Program-made: the position numbers and the translations under genes
The notes under the pieces: model-generated
The model's database searches: none
What the model saw: the letters and a program-made list of their open reading frames with translations, nothing else
Told to the model about the DNA's origin: nothing
In this document: positions 1 through 8,370 of the stretch, piece by piece
How the letters are laid out: the number at the start of each line of letters is the position of its first letter
Numbering within the stretch: position 1 is the first letter of the stretch
Origin: Kosakonia oryzendophytica
Lineage (GTDB): Bacteria > Pseudomonadota > Gammaproteobacteria > Enterobacterales > Enterobacteriaceae
Assembly (NCBI RefSeq): GCF_900094925.1
Contig: NZ_FMAY01000007.1
Coordinates: 186,001-250,000, forward strand
DNA length: 64,000 nucleotides
Direction of reading: 5' to 3'

Positions 1-78
1 GATCGCGGAGTGTATCTCACAAAGCAGCTGGCACGGGCCGTTACGGGAAGCGCAACTGGAGACATGGCAACAAACTGA
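1..78 (+). CDS. possible 3' end of an upstream gene (partial)
   Basis: Frame 1 is open from the window edge to a TGA at 76-78 and encodes about 25 residues ending in ATGDMATN. The T6SS accessory genes that follow make the tail of a T6SS-linked gene possible, but the fragment is too short to name. Frame 2 is also open across the same edge, so which frame is real cannot be decided here. Confidence 0.25.
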   Translation, partial: DRGVYLTKQLARAVTGSATGDMATN

Positions 79-82
79 CATA

Positions 83-280
83 ATGCATCAATCCGATTAC
101 TATTTTATTCTCACGTTTACCCTTGAAATTGCCCGGCAGAAGCAACAAAAATCTGCAGCCTTTATTATCAGAAGCGCCGATATTGGACTTTTGAAACGAG
201 GAAGCAGAGTGCTGGTGAAATATCAGGGATTGCATGCCAAACGAATTGCGGTTGTAGAAGTACGCTTTAATGAGAAGTAA
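83..280 (+). CDS. small hypothetical protein (65 aa), possibly a partial gene
   Basis: The ORF begins at ATG 83, but its frame is open back to base 2, so it could be the C-terminus of a longer gene cut by the window edge. The protein is basic, with a beta-rich looking C-terminal half (LLKRGSRVLVKYQG). I see no signal peptide, no membrane segment and no recognised family. There is no good Shine-Dalgarno immediately before ATG 83, which mildly favours the partial-gene reading. It lies 200 bases upstream of the T6SS accessory operon on the same strand. Confidence 0.35.
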   Translation: MHQSDYYFILTFTLEIARQKQQKSAAFIIRSADIGLLKRGSRVLVKYQGLHAKRIAVVEVRFNEK

Positions 281-483
281 CAGGGATAATCATTGAATAT
301 ATGCCTTACCTGAAAGACCTTGTTTATTTTTTCCATTGATGTTTGTGTCGGCAGTTATCTAATCCACCGACTTGCCGTTACCCATATTCATTTCTCGTGA
401 TAATGCCATGGTGTCATATAAATGCGCATTACACTTCGTAAACTGCAAAAGCATAAAATCGTTAATCTTCCTAAGGACGTTAC

Positions 484-3024
484 ATGAAGATTATTAAACC
501 ACTGCGACTGAGCGTATTAAATCGCCCATTTCGTCTGCAGGGGCAAAACCATCTGGGGGTTTCGGTTATGGCGCTCGCCGATATGAGTGCCACGCCGCAA
601 CTGAGGCCTGAAGTGGAACTCTGGCAACTGGCCGCTAGCGAGCTGCAAACCAGTGGCGGCGTGCTGGATATGGCGATGCCGAAAGCCCGCGCGGAGTTTC
701 TCGCCACCGGTTACGCATACACTCATCACCAGCAGGATAAAACGGCCTGCGCGGTGCGCATTGAAGTGGAGGATCTCAGCAAGACGCTGGCGGTCACTGG
801 CGATCGTTACTGGGCGGGTTCACGCCCGACAGCGCCGCAGCCGTTTGAACAGATGCGCCTGGACTGGAGCCGCGCTTACGGGGGTGAGGGTTTTGATGAA
901 AACCCTCACGGCATTGGTGCGGTAGTGGAAAACCACAACGGTACGCCATTTCGCCGATTGCCGAATATCGAAGCGCTGCAACACCGTGTTGTTTCACCCC
1001 GTGCAAAACCCGAACCGGTGAGTTTTGGCCCGTTGGATCTGCAGTGGCCACGCCGTTTCCGCCGTATGGGCAAAAACTATGACGCGCACTGGCTACAGCA
1101 TGATTTCCCCGGGTTCGCACCGGATATCGACTGGCGGGTGTTTAATGCCGCCAGCCCGGACCAGTGGTGGGAAGAGAGGGACACGCTGCCGCCGCAGGCG
1201 AGGTGGCGAATCTGGAATATGCACCCGCAAAAACATCTGCAAGAAGGGACACTGCCGCCGTGGCAGGCTCGCTGTTTTATCCAGCGCCAGCGCGGTGATG
1301 AAACCCTGTTTGAAGAGATAGCCCTGCGTGCCACGACCGTGTGGTTCTTTCCGCATCTGGAACAGCTGGTACTGATGTGGCAGGGCAATCAGCGTATCAA
1401 TGAAGATGATGCCGCCGATGTGCTGCACCTGATGCCTGCGTTGGAAAAAACCGGCGCATCCCGTTCGGTAAACCACTACCGCAAAGTCCTCAATCAGCGT
1501 CTGGACAAAGAGAAAGGCGCACTGTTTGCCTTTCGCGAAAAAGACCTGCTACCGGAAGACGTCATTGGGCCGTGGATCGATAGCGATGTGCAGGAAAGTC
1601 ACAGTCCGATGCGTGACAACCAGAACAACCGGGCATTGCAGCTGCGTGAGCAGCACCGCGCCAGGCTGGAAGCGCAGGGCAGTGATGTCAGCGATTTACT
1701 CAGCGCCTTTGAAGAACCTGCGTTGCCTAAACTCGAGGATCTCCCTGAGTTTATTGAAGAGATGGAGCGCAAAGCGCAGGAGATGCAGCAGCAGGCCGAA
1801 GCGCGTAAAGCAGAAATGGAGGCGCGCTATCCGGAGGCCGCCGCACTGGATAATCGCCCTCGCGGGCCGGAATCGATGCTACGCATGCAGGAGTTGCTGG
1901 CAAAAAATGGCGACCAGCTCAGTGAGAAAAAACTGGTGCAAAGCCGTGAAGCGCTGCACAAACTCTATCTGATGTCGGTTGCGCAACAGCCACCCGCCAT
2001 CAAACTGACCGGCGATATTGCGTTAATTATCCGTCAGCGTGCTGAGCGCACCATGGCGCAGGGTGGTGATTTTAGCGGTCTGGATCTTACCGGGGCAGAT
2101 TTTTCCGGCATGGATCTGCGCGGGGCGAATTTCCGCAATGCTCTGCTGGAGTGTGCAACCCTTCGCGGTTGCCAGCTTGATGGCGCAGATTTCACCCAGG
2201 CGATGCTGGCGCGTACCGACTTGCAGGGTGCATCACTGCGCGAGTGCTGCTTCGATAAAGCCAGTCTTGCACTGGCGCAATGTCGTGAAACCCAATTCCA
2301 GGGTGCGCAATTTGCTGAAACGGAGATGACCGGCGCACTGTTTGACGCCTGTGATTTCAGCCATGCCAGGATAAGCGATCTGTTGCTGCGTGAAGTGGGA
2401 TTCAGTCAATGCTTGTTCCGGCACGCGCAACTCAATAACTGCGTGTTTATGGAACTGACATTGCCGCAACCGGACTTCAGTGATGCGCAGATGAACAAAA
2501 CCAGTTTTATCAAATGTGAACTGCACCGCGCGGTTTTCGCTAACGCCCATCTTGATGGCTGTTCGTGGGTTGAGAGCCAGCTGGAGTCCGCATCCTTCGC
2601 TGCGGCAACGCTAATCACCTGCGCGGTAGCGTCCGGCGGGACACTTGCCGGTGCCAACTTTAACGGTGCCTATCTCAAGCAGAGTAACCTGCGCCAGGCG
2701 GTGCTGCACAGAGCGACATTCGCAAGGGCAAGGCTGGATAACAGCGACCTTAGCGAAGCGCAGTGTGAAGCGGCGGATTTCAGCGGCTCAACCCTGACCG
2801 GCAGCATGTTTATGCGAACGGATTTCCGTCGTGTGCGCTTTAACGATGCCAATCTGATGGGCGCGATGCTGCAAAAAAGTCGTCTCGAAGGGGCCGATCT
2901 CAGCTATGCCAATCTGTTCCGTGCCGATCTCTCGCAATCCATCACCGATCAGCAGACACAATTTCAGGGTGCATATAGTAAGCGGGTGAAAACGCTGCCG
3001 AAGCGTGACGGGGAGGTAATATGA
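484..3024 (+). CDS. DUF2169 domain-pentapeptide repeat fusion protein (T6SS accessory)
   Basis: This 846-residue protein has three visible parts. Residues about 1-300 form a DUF2169 domain (GDRYW, then a WSRAYGGEGFDENPHGIG stretch). Residues about 420-460 form a charged helical segment rich in Glu, Lys and Gln. Residues about 525-830 are pentapeptide repeats of A(D/N)LXX type (SGLDLTGADFSGMDLRGANF), predicted to fold as a right-handed quadrilateral beta helix. DUF2169 proteins are found with PAAR-like DUF4150 and DUF3540 proteins in type VI secretion effector loading modules, and a cargo adaptor or chaperone role is inferred. The start has an AAGGA site at a good distance. The stop overlaps the next ATG (ATGA), so the genes are translationally coupled. 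Confidence 0.85.
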   Translation: MKIIKPLRLSVLNRPFRLQGQNHLGVSVMALADMSATPQLRPEVELWQLAASELQTSGGVLDMAMPKARAEFLATGYAYTHHQQDKTACAVRIEVEDLSKTLAVTGDRYWAGSRPTAPQPFEQMRLDWSRAYGGEGFDENPHGIGAVVENHNGTPFRRLPNIEALQHRVVSPRAKPEPVSFGPLDLQWPRRFRRMGKNYDAHWLQHDFPGFAPDIDWRVFNAASPDQWWEERDTLPPQARWRIWNMHPQKHLQEGTLPPWQARCFIQRQRGDETLFEEIALRATTVWFFPHLEQLVLMWQGNQRINEDDAADVLHLMPALEKTGASRSVNHYRKVLNQRLDKEKGALFAFREKDLLPEDVIGPWIDSDVQESHSPMRDNQNNRALQLREQHRARLEAQGSDVSDLLSAFEEPALPKLEDLPEFIEEMERKAQEMQQQAEARKAEMEARYPEAAALDNRPRGPESMLRMQELLAKNGDQLSEKKLVQSREALHKLYLMSVAQQPPAIKLTGDIALIIRQRAERTMAQGGDFSGLDLTGADFSGMDLRGANFRNALLECATLRGCQLDGADFTQAMLARTDLQGASLRECCFDKASLALAQCRETQFQGAQFAETEMTGALFDACDFSHARISDLLLREVGFSQCLFRHAQLNNCVFMELTLPQPDFSDAQMNKTSFIKCELHRAVFANAHLDGCSWVESQLESASFAAATLITCAVASGGTLAGANFNGAYLKQSNLRQAVLHRATFARARLDNSDLSEAQCEAADFSGSTLTGSMFMRTDFRRVRFNDANLMGAMLQKSRLEGADLSYANLFRADLSQSITDQQTQFQGAYSKRVKTLPKRDGEVI

Positions 3025-4106
3025 GCGCATTAACGGCGGCCGAGCTGCAACAAAAAGTGAAGGGCGGAGAAGCCATTGCAGAGCTTAATCTCGATGGCTG
3101 CGATCTGCGGGGATGTGATTTATCGGGTGGGATCTTTCAGGAGGTCTCTTTGCAGGGGGCTAACCTTGCGGGAGCCAATCTGACGGAATCCGTCTTTACC
3201 GAGTGTCTGTTTAACCGGGCGGTACTCTGTGAGGCGCAACTACAAGAGACGGTATTCAATCAGTGTGAAATGCAGAACATTGATGTAAATAACTCTGCAT
3301 TCGTCCGCTGCGTGTTCAACGAATGCGGGCTGGATGGCGGCAATTTTTCTCACTGCACATTTGACACCACCCAGTTTATGTGCAGCCCGCTGGCGAACAG
3401 CCTGTTTACCGGAGCGACGTTTGAGCGGTCAACCCTGTTTGAAAGCCCGTCTGGCGAGGCAATGCTGAACAACTGCCATCATTTGATGACCACGTTTTAC
3501 GGTATCGATTTACGGCAGACCGATCTCAGCGGCAGTCAGTTTGAACGGTCCGTGTTTTTCAACTGCGATCAGCGAGGCAAAAACTACACGCAGCAGAAGT
3601 TTACCGGTTGCCAGTTTACCGATACGCAACTGGATGGCGCGGACTTTTCCGGTGCTCAACTGACCCAGTGCAACTTTAAAGGCGCATCGCTCAAAGCGGC
3701 GCAGCTACGTAATGTTAACGCGACGCAAGCGCTATTTATGGATGCCGATCTGAGCGGCGCTCATGCGCAGTCCAGTCTGTTTGACCAGGCCATTTTTGTT
3801 GGCGCGGTGCTTCGGCAGGCAAATTTCAAGCAGAGCCGTTTTTTTCAAAGCATCCTGCAAAAGGTGGATGCACAGCAGGCGGATTTTACCCTGTGTGATT
3901 TTACCTACAGCGATTTTTCCGGTGCGGATGTGCGTGAGGCGGATTACCGGGGCGCAACGTTTTCCCGTACCCGTTTTCATCGTGCCCGTCAGGACGGCGC
4001 GAGTTTTGCCGATCGCAAAGGCATCCTTGAATATGACGAAGAGTTACTGGCGGCGGAGGCCTGGAGCGCCGAACGTCAGAGTAGAATCTACGGAGATAAA
4101 GCATGA
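3021..4106 (+). CDS. pentapeptide repeat protein (T6SS accessory)
   Basis: This 361-residue protein is almost entirely pentapeptide repeats (for example LDGCDLRGCDLSGG and SLQGANLAGANL), ending in a short non-repeat tail with EYDEELLAAEAW. It has no signal peptide or membrane segment. It overlaps the upstream and downstream genes by four bases on each side, so it belongs to the same operon. Pentapeptide proteins next to DUF2169 in T6SS clusters are thought to help load or present effectors. An effector role for the beta helix itself cannot be excluded. The unusually high Cys content in the repeats (CDLRGCDL, ECLF, QCEMQ) suggests a cytoplasmic protein. Confidence 0.8.
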   Translation: MSALTAAELQQKVKGGEAIAELNLDGCDLRGCDLSGGIFQEVSLQGANLAGANLTESVFTECLFNRAVLCEAQLQETVFNQCEMQNIDVNNSAFVRCVFNECGLDGGNFSHCTFDTTQFMCSPLANSLFTGATFERSTLFESPSGEAMLNNCHHLMTTFYGIDLRQTDLSGSQFERSVFFNCDQRGKNYTQQKFTGCQFTDTQLDGADFSGAQLTQCNFKGASLKAAQLRNVNATQALFMDADLSGAHAQSSLFDQAIFVGAVLRQANFKQSRFFQSILQKVDAQQADFTLCDFTYSDFSGADVREADYRGATFSRTRFHRARQDGASFADRKGILEYDEELLAAEAWSAERQSRIYGDKA

Positions 4107-4708
4107 ACAACATCAACCACCAACTGGCAATAGCGGCGATGCCTGCCGGGCAATGTTCTGCGCAGGTCACCCACTGTTTTGACGATGGCAGTCTGATGGT
4201 CGAGAGCGAAGGGCGCGGCTGGCATTGCCGCCGGGCGGTTAGTTGTGTGATCGCACCGCAGGCGGGCGATACGGTATTAATTGCGGGTGTGGACAACCAG
4301 ATGTGGTTGTTGGCCGTATTGGAACGCGCCAACCCGCAATGTGCCGAACTGAATGTGCCGGGGGATCTGCATATCTCCAGCAGTGGCGCATTACGCCTCA
4401 GTAGCGAAGCGCTTAATGTCACCGCCAGTACCGGTGATTGCCATATCAGCGAAATGACGTACAGCGGCGAAAAAGTATCGGCATGGGTGACTCTGTCGCG
4501 GGTGGTAGGCAAACGCGCAGAATCTGTCTGGCAGACTGTCACGCAGATCAGTCACAACCTTTTTCGCACTACGCGCCAGACCGAGCAGGTACGCGCCGGG
4601 CAACTGGACATGAAGGCCGAAGACTATATGCGTATGCATGCGCACAATACGGTGATCACCTCTAAAGCGATCACCAAAGTGGATTCCGAACAGATTCATA
4701 TGGGGTAA
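4103..4708 (+). CDS. DUF3540 domain protein (T6SS accessory)
   Basis: This 201-residue protein matches the DUF3540 type. An N-terminal beta region (CVIAPQAGDTVLIAG) resembles an OB or spike-like fold, followed by a beta-rich stretch (LHISSSGALRLSSEALNVTAS) and a C-terminal helix with DMKAEDYMRMHA. DUF3540 proteins sit between DUF2169 and DUF4150 proteins in T6SS modules. The repeated short strands resemble VgrG needle segments, so a spike-extension role is plausible but inferred. The ATG overlaps the preceding stop by ATGA. Confidence 0.75.
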   Translation: MNNINHQLAIAAMPAGQCSAQVTHCFDDGSLMVESEGRGWHCRRAVSCVIAPQAGDTVLIAGVDNQMWLLAVLERANPQCAELNVPGDLHISSSGALRLSSEALNVTASTGDCHISEMTYSGEKVSAWVTLSRVVGKRAESVWQTVTQISHNLFRTTRQTEQVRAGQLDMKAEDYMRMHAHNTVITSKAITKVDSEQIHMG

Positions 4709-4717
4709 GGAACGATT

Positions 4718-5110
4718 ATGTTTGCAAATTGCCAGCTAATGGGCGTGGATCTCGCTTTTCCTGATGTCTGCCTGACGCCAATGCCTGCGCCGACACCGAT
4801 CCCCTATCCGGACATTGCGCTCGGACCAACGGCTATTCCCAACGCGCTGAATATCCTGTTTATGGGCATGCCAGCGCATAATATGGCCACCGTCACGCCA
4901 TTGACCAATGGCGATAACCCCGGCGTAGCTACTGGCGTGGCCTCCGGCACGGTGATGGGGCCGTCCCGCCATCTAACCGGGGCATTTACTGTGCTGCTGA
5001 AAGGAACGCCCGCCACGCGGCTGACCAGTGTCAGCCTGCAAAACTCCACCAATGCCATCGGCATGCGCATTGTGCCGAGCCAGTTTAAGGTGCTGATGCT
5101 GGCACCGTAG
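4718..5110 (+). CDS. PAAR-like DUF4150 protein (T6SS spike tip)
   Basis: This 130-residue protein is Pro-, Gly- and Thr-rich (DVCLTPMPAPTPIPYPDIA, then SGTVMGPSRHLTGAFTVLLKG), which is the DUF4150 PAAR-like pattern. PAAR proteins cap the VgrG spike and carry or recruit effectors. There is no C-terminal toxin extension, so any cargo must come from other genes. An AAGGA site lies 6 bases before the ATG, and the gene follows DUF3540 after 9 bases. Confidence 0.8.
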   Translation: MFANCQLMGVDLAFPDVCLTPMPAPTPIPYPDIALGPTAIPNALNILFMGMPAHNMATVTPLTNGDNPGVATGVASGTVMGPSRHLTGAFTVLLKGTPATRLTSVSLQNSTNAIGMRIVPSQFKVLMLAP

Positions 5111-5128
5111 GCGGTTTCAGGGAATACG

Positions 5129-5674
5129 ATGAACCTGTCAATCACATTCACGGCGGTAATGCTGGCGGTGGCCGCCAGCAAATGCTTCGCGCAGCAGCCG
5201 CACCCCGATTCTCAACCGTTATGGCGCTTTGCTGAACAGTTGAAGGGGATTATCGGGGCGGCGCCGGATTCGCTGAATGGCATCATTAAAACGCCCGTCA
5301 CGCGGATCAATCCTGATTTTGCCGACCGTTTAACCGCCCGCTCCTTCACGCTGGCGGGGGGACCTGGCATTAACGACATAGAAATTCGCATGGCTTATGG
5401 TCACCCTCAGCAGATCGCCATTGTAACTTTTGATGTGGTAAATACGTGTATTGAGGTAAGCGAGGCAAAACGCCAGTTTCCGGGATTAAAACTGATGTGG
5501 GTGCCACGCGGTGAGTCAGTCAACGAGACCTTTTCCTGGGTAGCGCCCATTGATAAAAACGGCAACGGTATTGGCCTGGGCTTTGCCCAATCGGAACCCT
5601 CATGTTTAAAAAACATCGCTATCCGTGATTTTTCCAGTGAAATGTCTGCTGCAAATCGTCGCGTCAGAGAATGA
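5129..5674 (+). CDS. exported protein of unknown function downstream of PAAR gene
   Basis: This 181-residue protein begins with a Sec signal peptide (MNLSITFTAVMLAVAASKCFA, cleavage likely after the Ala-rich end). The mature part has two or three cysteines and a region with MAYGHPQQIAIVTFDVVNTC, but I recognise no family. It starts 18 bases after the DUF4150 gene behind AGGGAA and is very likely cotranscribed. By position it could be a periplasmic immunity protein or a T6SS-associated factor; this is inferred from location only. Confidence 0.65.
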   Translation: MNLSITFTAVMLAVAASKCFAQQPHPDSQPLWRFAEQLKGIIGAAPDSLNGIIKTPVTRINPDFADRLTARSFTLAGGPGINDIEIRMAYGHPQQIAIVTFDVVNTCIEVSEAKRQFPGLKLMWVPRGESVNETFSWVAPIDKNGNGIGLGFAQSEPSCLKNIAIRDFSSEMSAANRRVRE

Positions 5675-5905
5675 CGTTTGCCGGGTGCCACATCGGTAAA
5701 AACGGGTCGCCTCTCAACAGGATGAATACATCTCTGGCCGTCCGGCTGGCGATGAGAGAACCGGTGCGTACACCATGCAGCAAGGTAAATGCGGTTATTC
5801 TTTGCGCAGGTAATCTCGTACATAAAGAAAATTCTGGTGAATCAACCTGTAAACTGGCTTAAATAATCACGTATATCAGCAACAGACTTTGAACGGTGGC
5901 AGGTT

Positions 5906-6430
5906 ATGACTAAAGGTTTCCTCTTTTCTGTCTCGCTGTTACTGGCAGCGCCCGCCAGTGTGTGGGCGCAAGCGCCGCTGAGTGACAGCGACTTTACCGT
6001 ACAGCTGAATCAACATCCCGTCGCGCTGGGCCAGGCATGGAATGACGCGCTCAGCGCCTCTTTGGGTGAAACGACCTATGACGGCTTTGTAGGGGAAGTT
6101 CCTTTTGGTGATGCCAGTTATAAATTTTACCGTCATAACTTTGATGGCTTTGATATCTACAGTGCCAACCTGTGGTGGGATGATCAGGGGAAAAGCGTCG
6201 ACAGTTATATCGTCGGGCAGATAACCTTGCACAGTCCTGCCTTGCATACCGCACGTGGGGTGGGGCCTGGCAGCACAAAAGAAGCCATTATCAGTCACTA
6301 TGGTCCCGGTGAAATAGATAACAGCGATGGAAGTGAATGGATCAGCTATTCCTTTAAAAACAAACACATCGCTTTCTCGCTGGCGGGTGGTAAAGTCGAC
6401 AGTATCAATATTAACTTTGATGATGACTAA
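5906..6430 (+). CDS. exported protein of unknown function
   Basis: This 174-residue protein has a clear signal peptide (MTKGFLFSVSLLLAAPASVWAQA). The mature domain contains a GVGPGSTKEAIISHYG motif, resembling the G-x-S-xx-ev-xxx-G signature of exported proteins with short beta repeats, and is acidic at the C-terminus (INFDDD). The gap of 231 bases from the preceding gene suggests its own promoter. Function is unknown; periplasmic immunity to a T6SS toxin is one option because of the neighbours. Confidence 0.65.
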   Translation: MTKGFLFSVSLLLAAPASVWAQAPLSDSDFTVQLNQHPVALGQAWNDALSASLGETTYDGFVGEVPFGDASYKFYRHNFDGFDIYSANLWWDDQGKSVDSYIVGQITLHSPALHTARGVGPGSTKEAIISHYGPGEIDNSDGSEWISYSFKNKHIAFSLAGGKVDSININFDDD

Positions 6431-6631
6431 TCCCTTGCAGCGTGACATCGCCTGCGTTTGAGGCTGGGTATGCGATCACAGAGCCTTTTCAGGATTTCGT
6501 CCCGTTTTCCGACGCGGAAAAAACGACTTGATGGCTGGCAATAAACGCAACGGTGCTGGTGCGGTTTGCCACACCACTAGCCGGTACAAAGCAAAGGCGG
6601 TTATTGACGGAATGCGGTTTATTGCACGCAT

Positions 6632-6660
6632 AAAAAAACCGGCGGATTTCTCCGCCGGTT
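6632..6660 (-). terminator. intrinsic terminator of the fumarase gene
   Basis: AACCGGCGGA at 6637-6646 pairs perfectly with TCCGCCGGTT at 6651-6660 around a four-base loop. On the minus strand the hairpin is followed by a run of seven T. It lies 10 bases beyond the fumarase stop. Confidence 0.9.
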
Positions 6661-6669
6661 ACGCTTAAC

Positions 6670-8319
6670 TTACTTCTGGCTGCAGCCAGCACACTGTTTG
6701 TTCTGGATCTGCTGGAAGAAGTCATTTCCTTTATCATCCACCAGAATAAACGCCGGGAAATTCTCCACTTCAATCTTCCAGATTGCTTCCATTCCCAGTT
6801 CCGGATAGGCAACGCACTCCAGGCTCTTAATGCTCTGCTGCGCCAGAACCGCTGCCGGACCACCAATACTCCCCAGATAGAACCCACCGTGTTTAGCACA
6901 GGCATCGGTCACTTGTTGGCTACGGTTGCCTTTTGCCAGCATGATCATGCTCGCGCCATGTGATTGCAGCAGATCCACATAGGAATCCATACGGCCAGCG
7001 GTGGTTGGGCCGAGCGAACCCGACGCATAACCTTCCGGTGTTTTCGCCGGGCCTGCGTAATAGATCGGATGATCTTTCACGTATTGCGGCAGCGGTTGGC
7101 CATTGTCAATCAGCTCTTTCAGCTTCGCGTGAGCAATATCGCGCGCCACGATAATGGTGCCGTTCAGCGATACGCGCGTAGAAACCGGGAAGGCGGAAAG
7201 CTGCGCGAGGATCTCTTTCATCGGCTGATTCAGATTGATTTTCGCCACATTGCCTTCACCCTGCTGACGCAGCGCTTCCGGAATATACTGCCCCGGATTG
7301 TGCTCCATCTTCTCAATCCAGATCCCTTCACGGTTGATCTTCGCTTTGATATTACGGTCGGCCGAGCAGGATACGCCCATACCGATTGGGCAGGATGCAC
7401 CGTGACGCGGCAGGCGGATCACGCGGATATCATGTGCGAAGTATTTACCGCCAAACTGTGCGCCCAGGCCCAGGTTCTGTGCTTCCTGCATCAGTTCCTG
7501 CTCCAGTTGTACATCACGGAACGCCTGGCCGTGCTCATTACCTTCGGTCGGCAGACCATCGTAATAACGTGTAGAAGCCAGCTTCACGGTTTTCAGGGTG
7601 GATTCCGCCGACGTACCCCCGATAACGAATGCGATATGGTAAGGAGGGCAGGCCGCTGTCCCCAGGGTCCGCATTTTTTCGACCAGATAGTTTTTCAGTT
7701 TCGCAGGCGTGATCAGCGCCTTGGTTTCCTGGTACAGGTAGGTTTTGTTCGCGGAACCGCCGCCTTTGGCCACGCACAGGAACTTATACTCGTCGCCATC
7801 CACGCTATACAGATCGATCTGTGCAGGCAGGTTGGTGCCGGTATTCACTTCTTTATACATATCCAGCGGGGCGTTCTGCGAGTAACGCAGGTTATCTTCG
7901 GTATAGGTGTTATACACGCCGCGCGCCAGAGCGGCTTCATCACCGCCACCGGTCCATACGCGTTGACCTTTCTTACCCATGATGATCGCCGTGCCGGTAT
8001 CCTGGCAGGTCGGCAGTACGCCTTTTGCAGCGATTTCCGAGTTACGCAGGAACTGCAGGGCAACGTATTTATCGTTTTCGCTGGCTTCCGGATCGTTCAG
8101 AATCGCGGCGACTTGTTTCTGGTGCGACGGGCGCAGCAAAAATGATGCGTCGTGAAAGGCCTGTTGCGCCAGCAACGTCAGCGCTTCTGGCTCGACTTTC
8201 AGTACTTGCTGGCCGTCAAAGTCGGCAATCGAAACATATTCACGGCTCAGCAGATAATATTCCGTATTGTCTTTCGCCAGCGGGAACGGATCCTGATACA
8301 CAAAGGGTTTGTTCGACAT
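6670..8319 (-). CDS. fumB: class I fumarate hydratase (FumA/FumB type)
   Basis: This 549-residue protein aligns along its whole length with E. coli FumA/FumB. These are oxygen-labile [4Fe-4S] fumarases that interconvert malate and fumarate. Cysteines expected to bind the cluster are visible in [27 protein letters not shown] and the family-typical C-terminal region. The start MSNKPF has GGAG upstream. In E. coli fumB lies beside dcuB and dcuSR. Here the same gene sits in a fumarate reductase/dcuSR cluster, so I use fumB, although sequence alone does not separate FumA from FumB. It would supply fumarate to the reductase encoded 2 kb away. Confidence 0.9.
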   Translation of the reverse strand: MSNKPFVYQDPFPLAKDNTEYYLLSREYVSIADFDGQQVLKVEPEALTLLAQQAFHDASFLLRPSHQKQVAAILNDPEASENDKYVALQFLRNSEIAAKGVLPTCQDTGTAIIMGKKGQRVWTGGGDEAALARGVYNTYTEDNLRYSQNAPLDMYKEVNTGTNLPAQIDLYSVDGDEYKFLCVAKGGGSANKTYLYQETKALITPAKLKNYLVEKMRTLGTAACPPYHIAFVIGGTSAESTLKTVKLASTRYYDGLPTEGNEHGQAFRDVQLEQELMQEAQNLGLGAQFGGKYFAHDIRVIRLPRHGASCPIGMGVSCSADRNIKAKINREGIWIEKMEHNPGQYIPEALRQQGEGNVAKINLNQPMKEILAQLSAFPVSTRVSLNGTIIVARDIAHAKLKELIDNGQPLPQYVKDHPIYYAGPAKTPEGYASGSLGPTTAGRMDSYVDLLQSHGASMIMLAKGNRSQQVTDACAKHGGFYLGSIGGPAAVLAQQSIKSLECVAYPELGMEAIWKIEVENFPAFILVDDKGNDFFQQIQNKQCAGCSQK

Positions 8320-8341
8320 AGCTCTTTACTCCATAAAATAA

Positions 8342-8365
8342 AACCGCCGGGAAAGCCCGACGGTT
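8342..8365 (-). terminator. hairpin terminator between transporter and fumarase genes
   Basis: AACCG-C-CGGG at 8342-8351 pairs with CCCG-A-CGGTT at 8356-8365 with one internal mismatch. On the minus strand it is followed by TTTTATTTTAT. It probably attenuates transcription between the transporter and fumarase genes. Confidence 0.7.
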
Positions 8366-8370
8366 ATGAA

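Noticed and set aside
5671-5862. 63-codon frame overlapping the exported protein gene
   Set aside because: No ribosome site apart from a fortuitous ATGA overlap, and no protein-like character.
6964-8145. 393-codon plus-strand open frame opposite fumarase
   Set aside because: It is a shadow of the conserved fumarase gene on the minus strand, with Arg/His-rich composition and no ribosome site.
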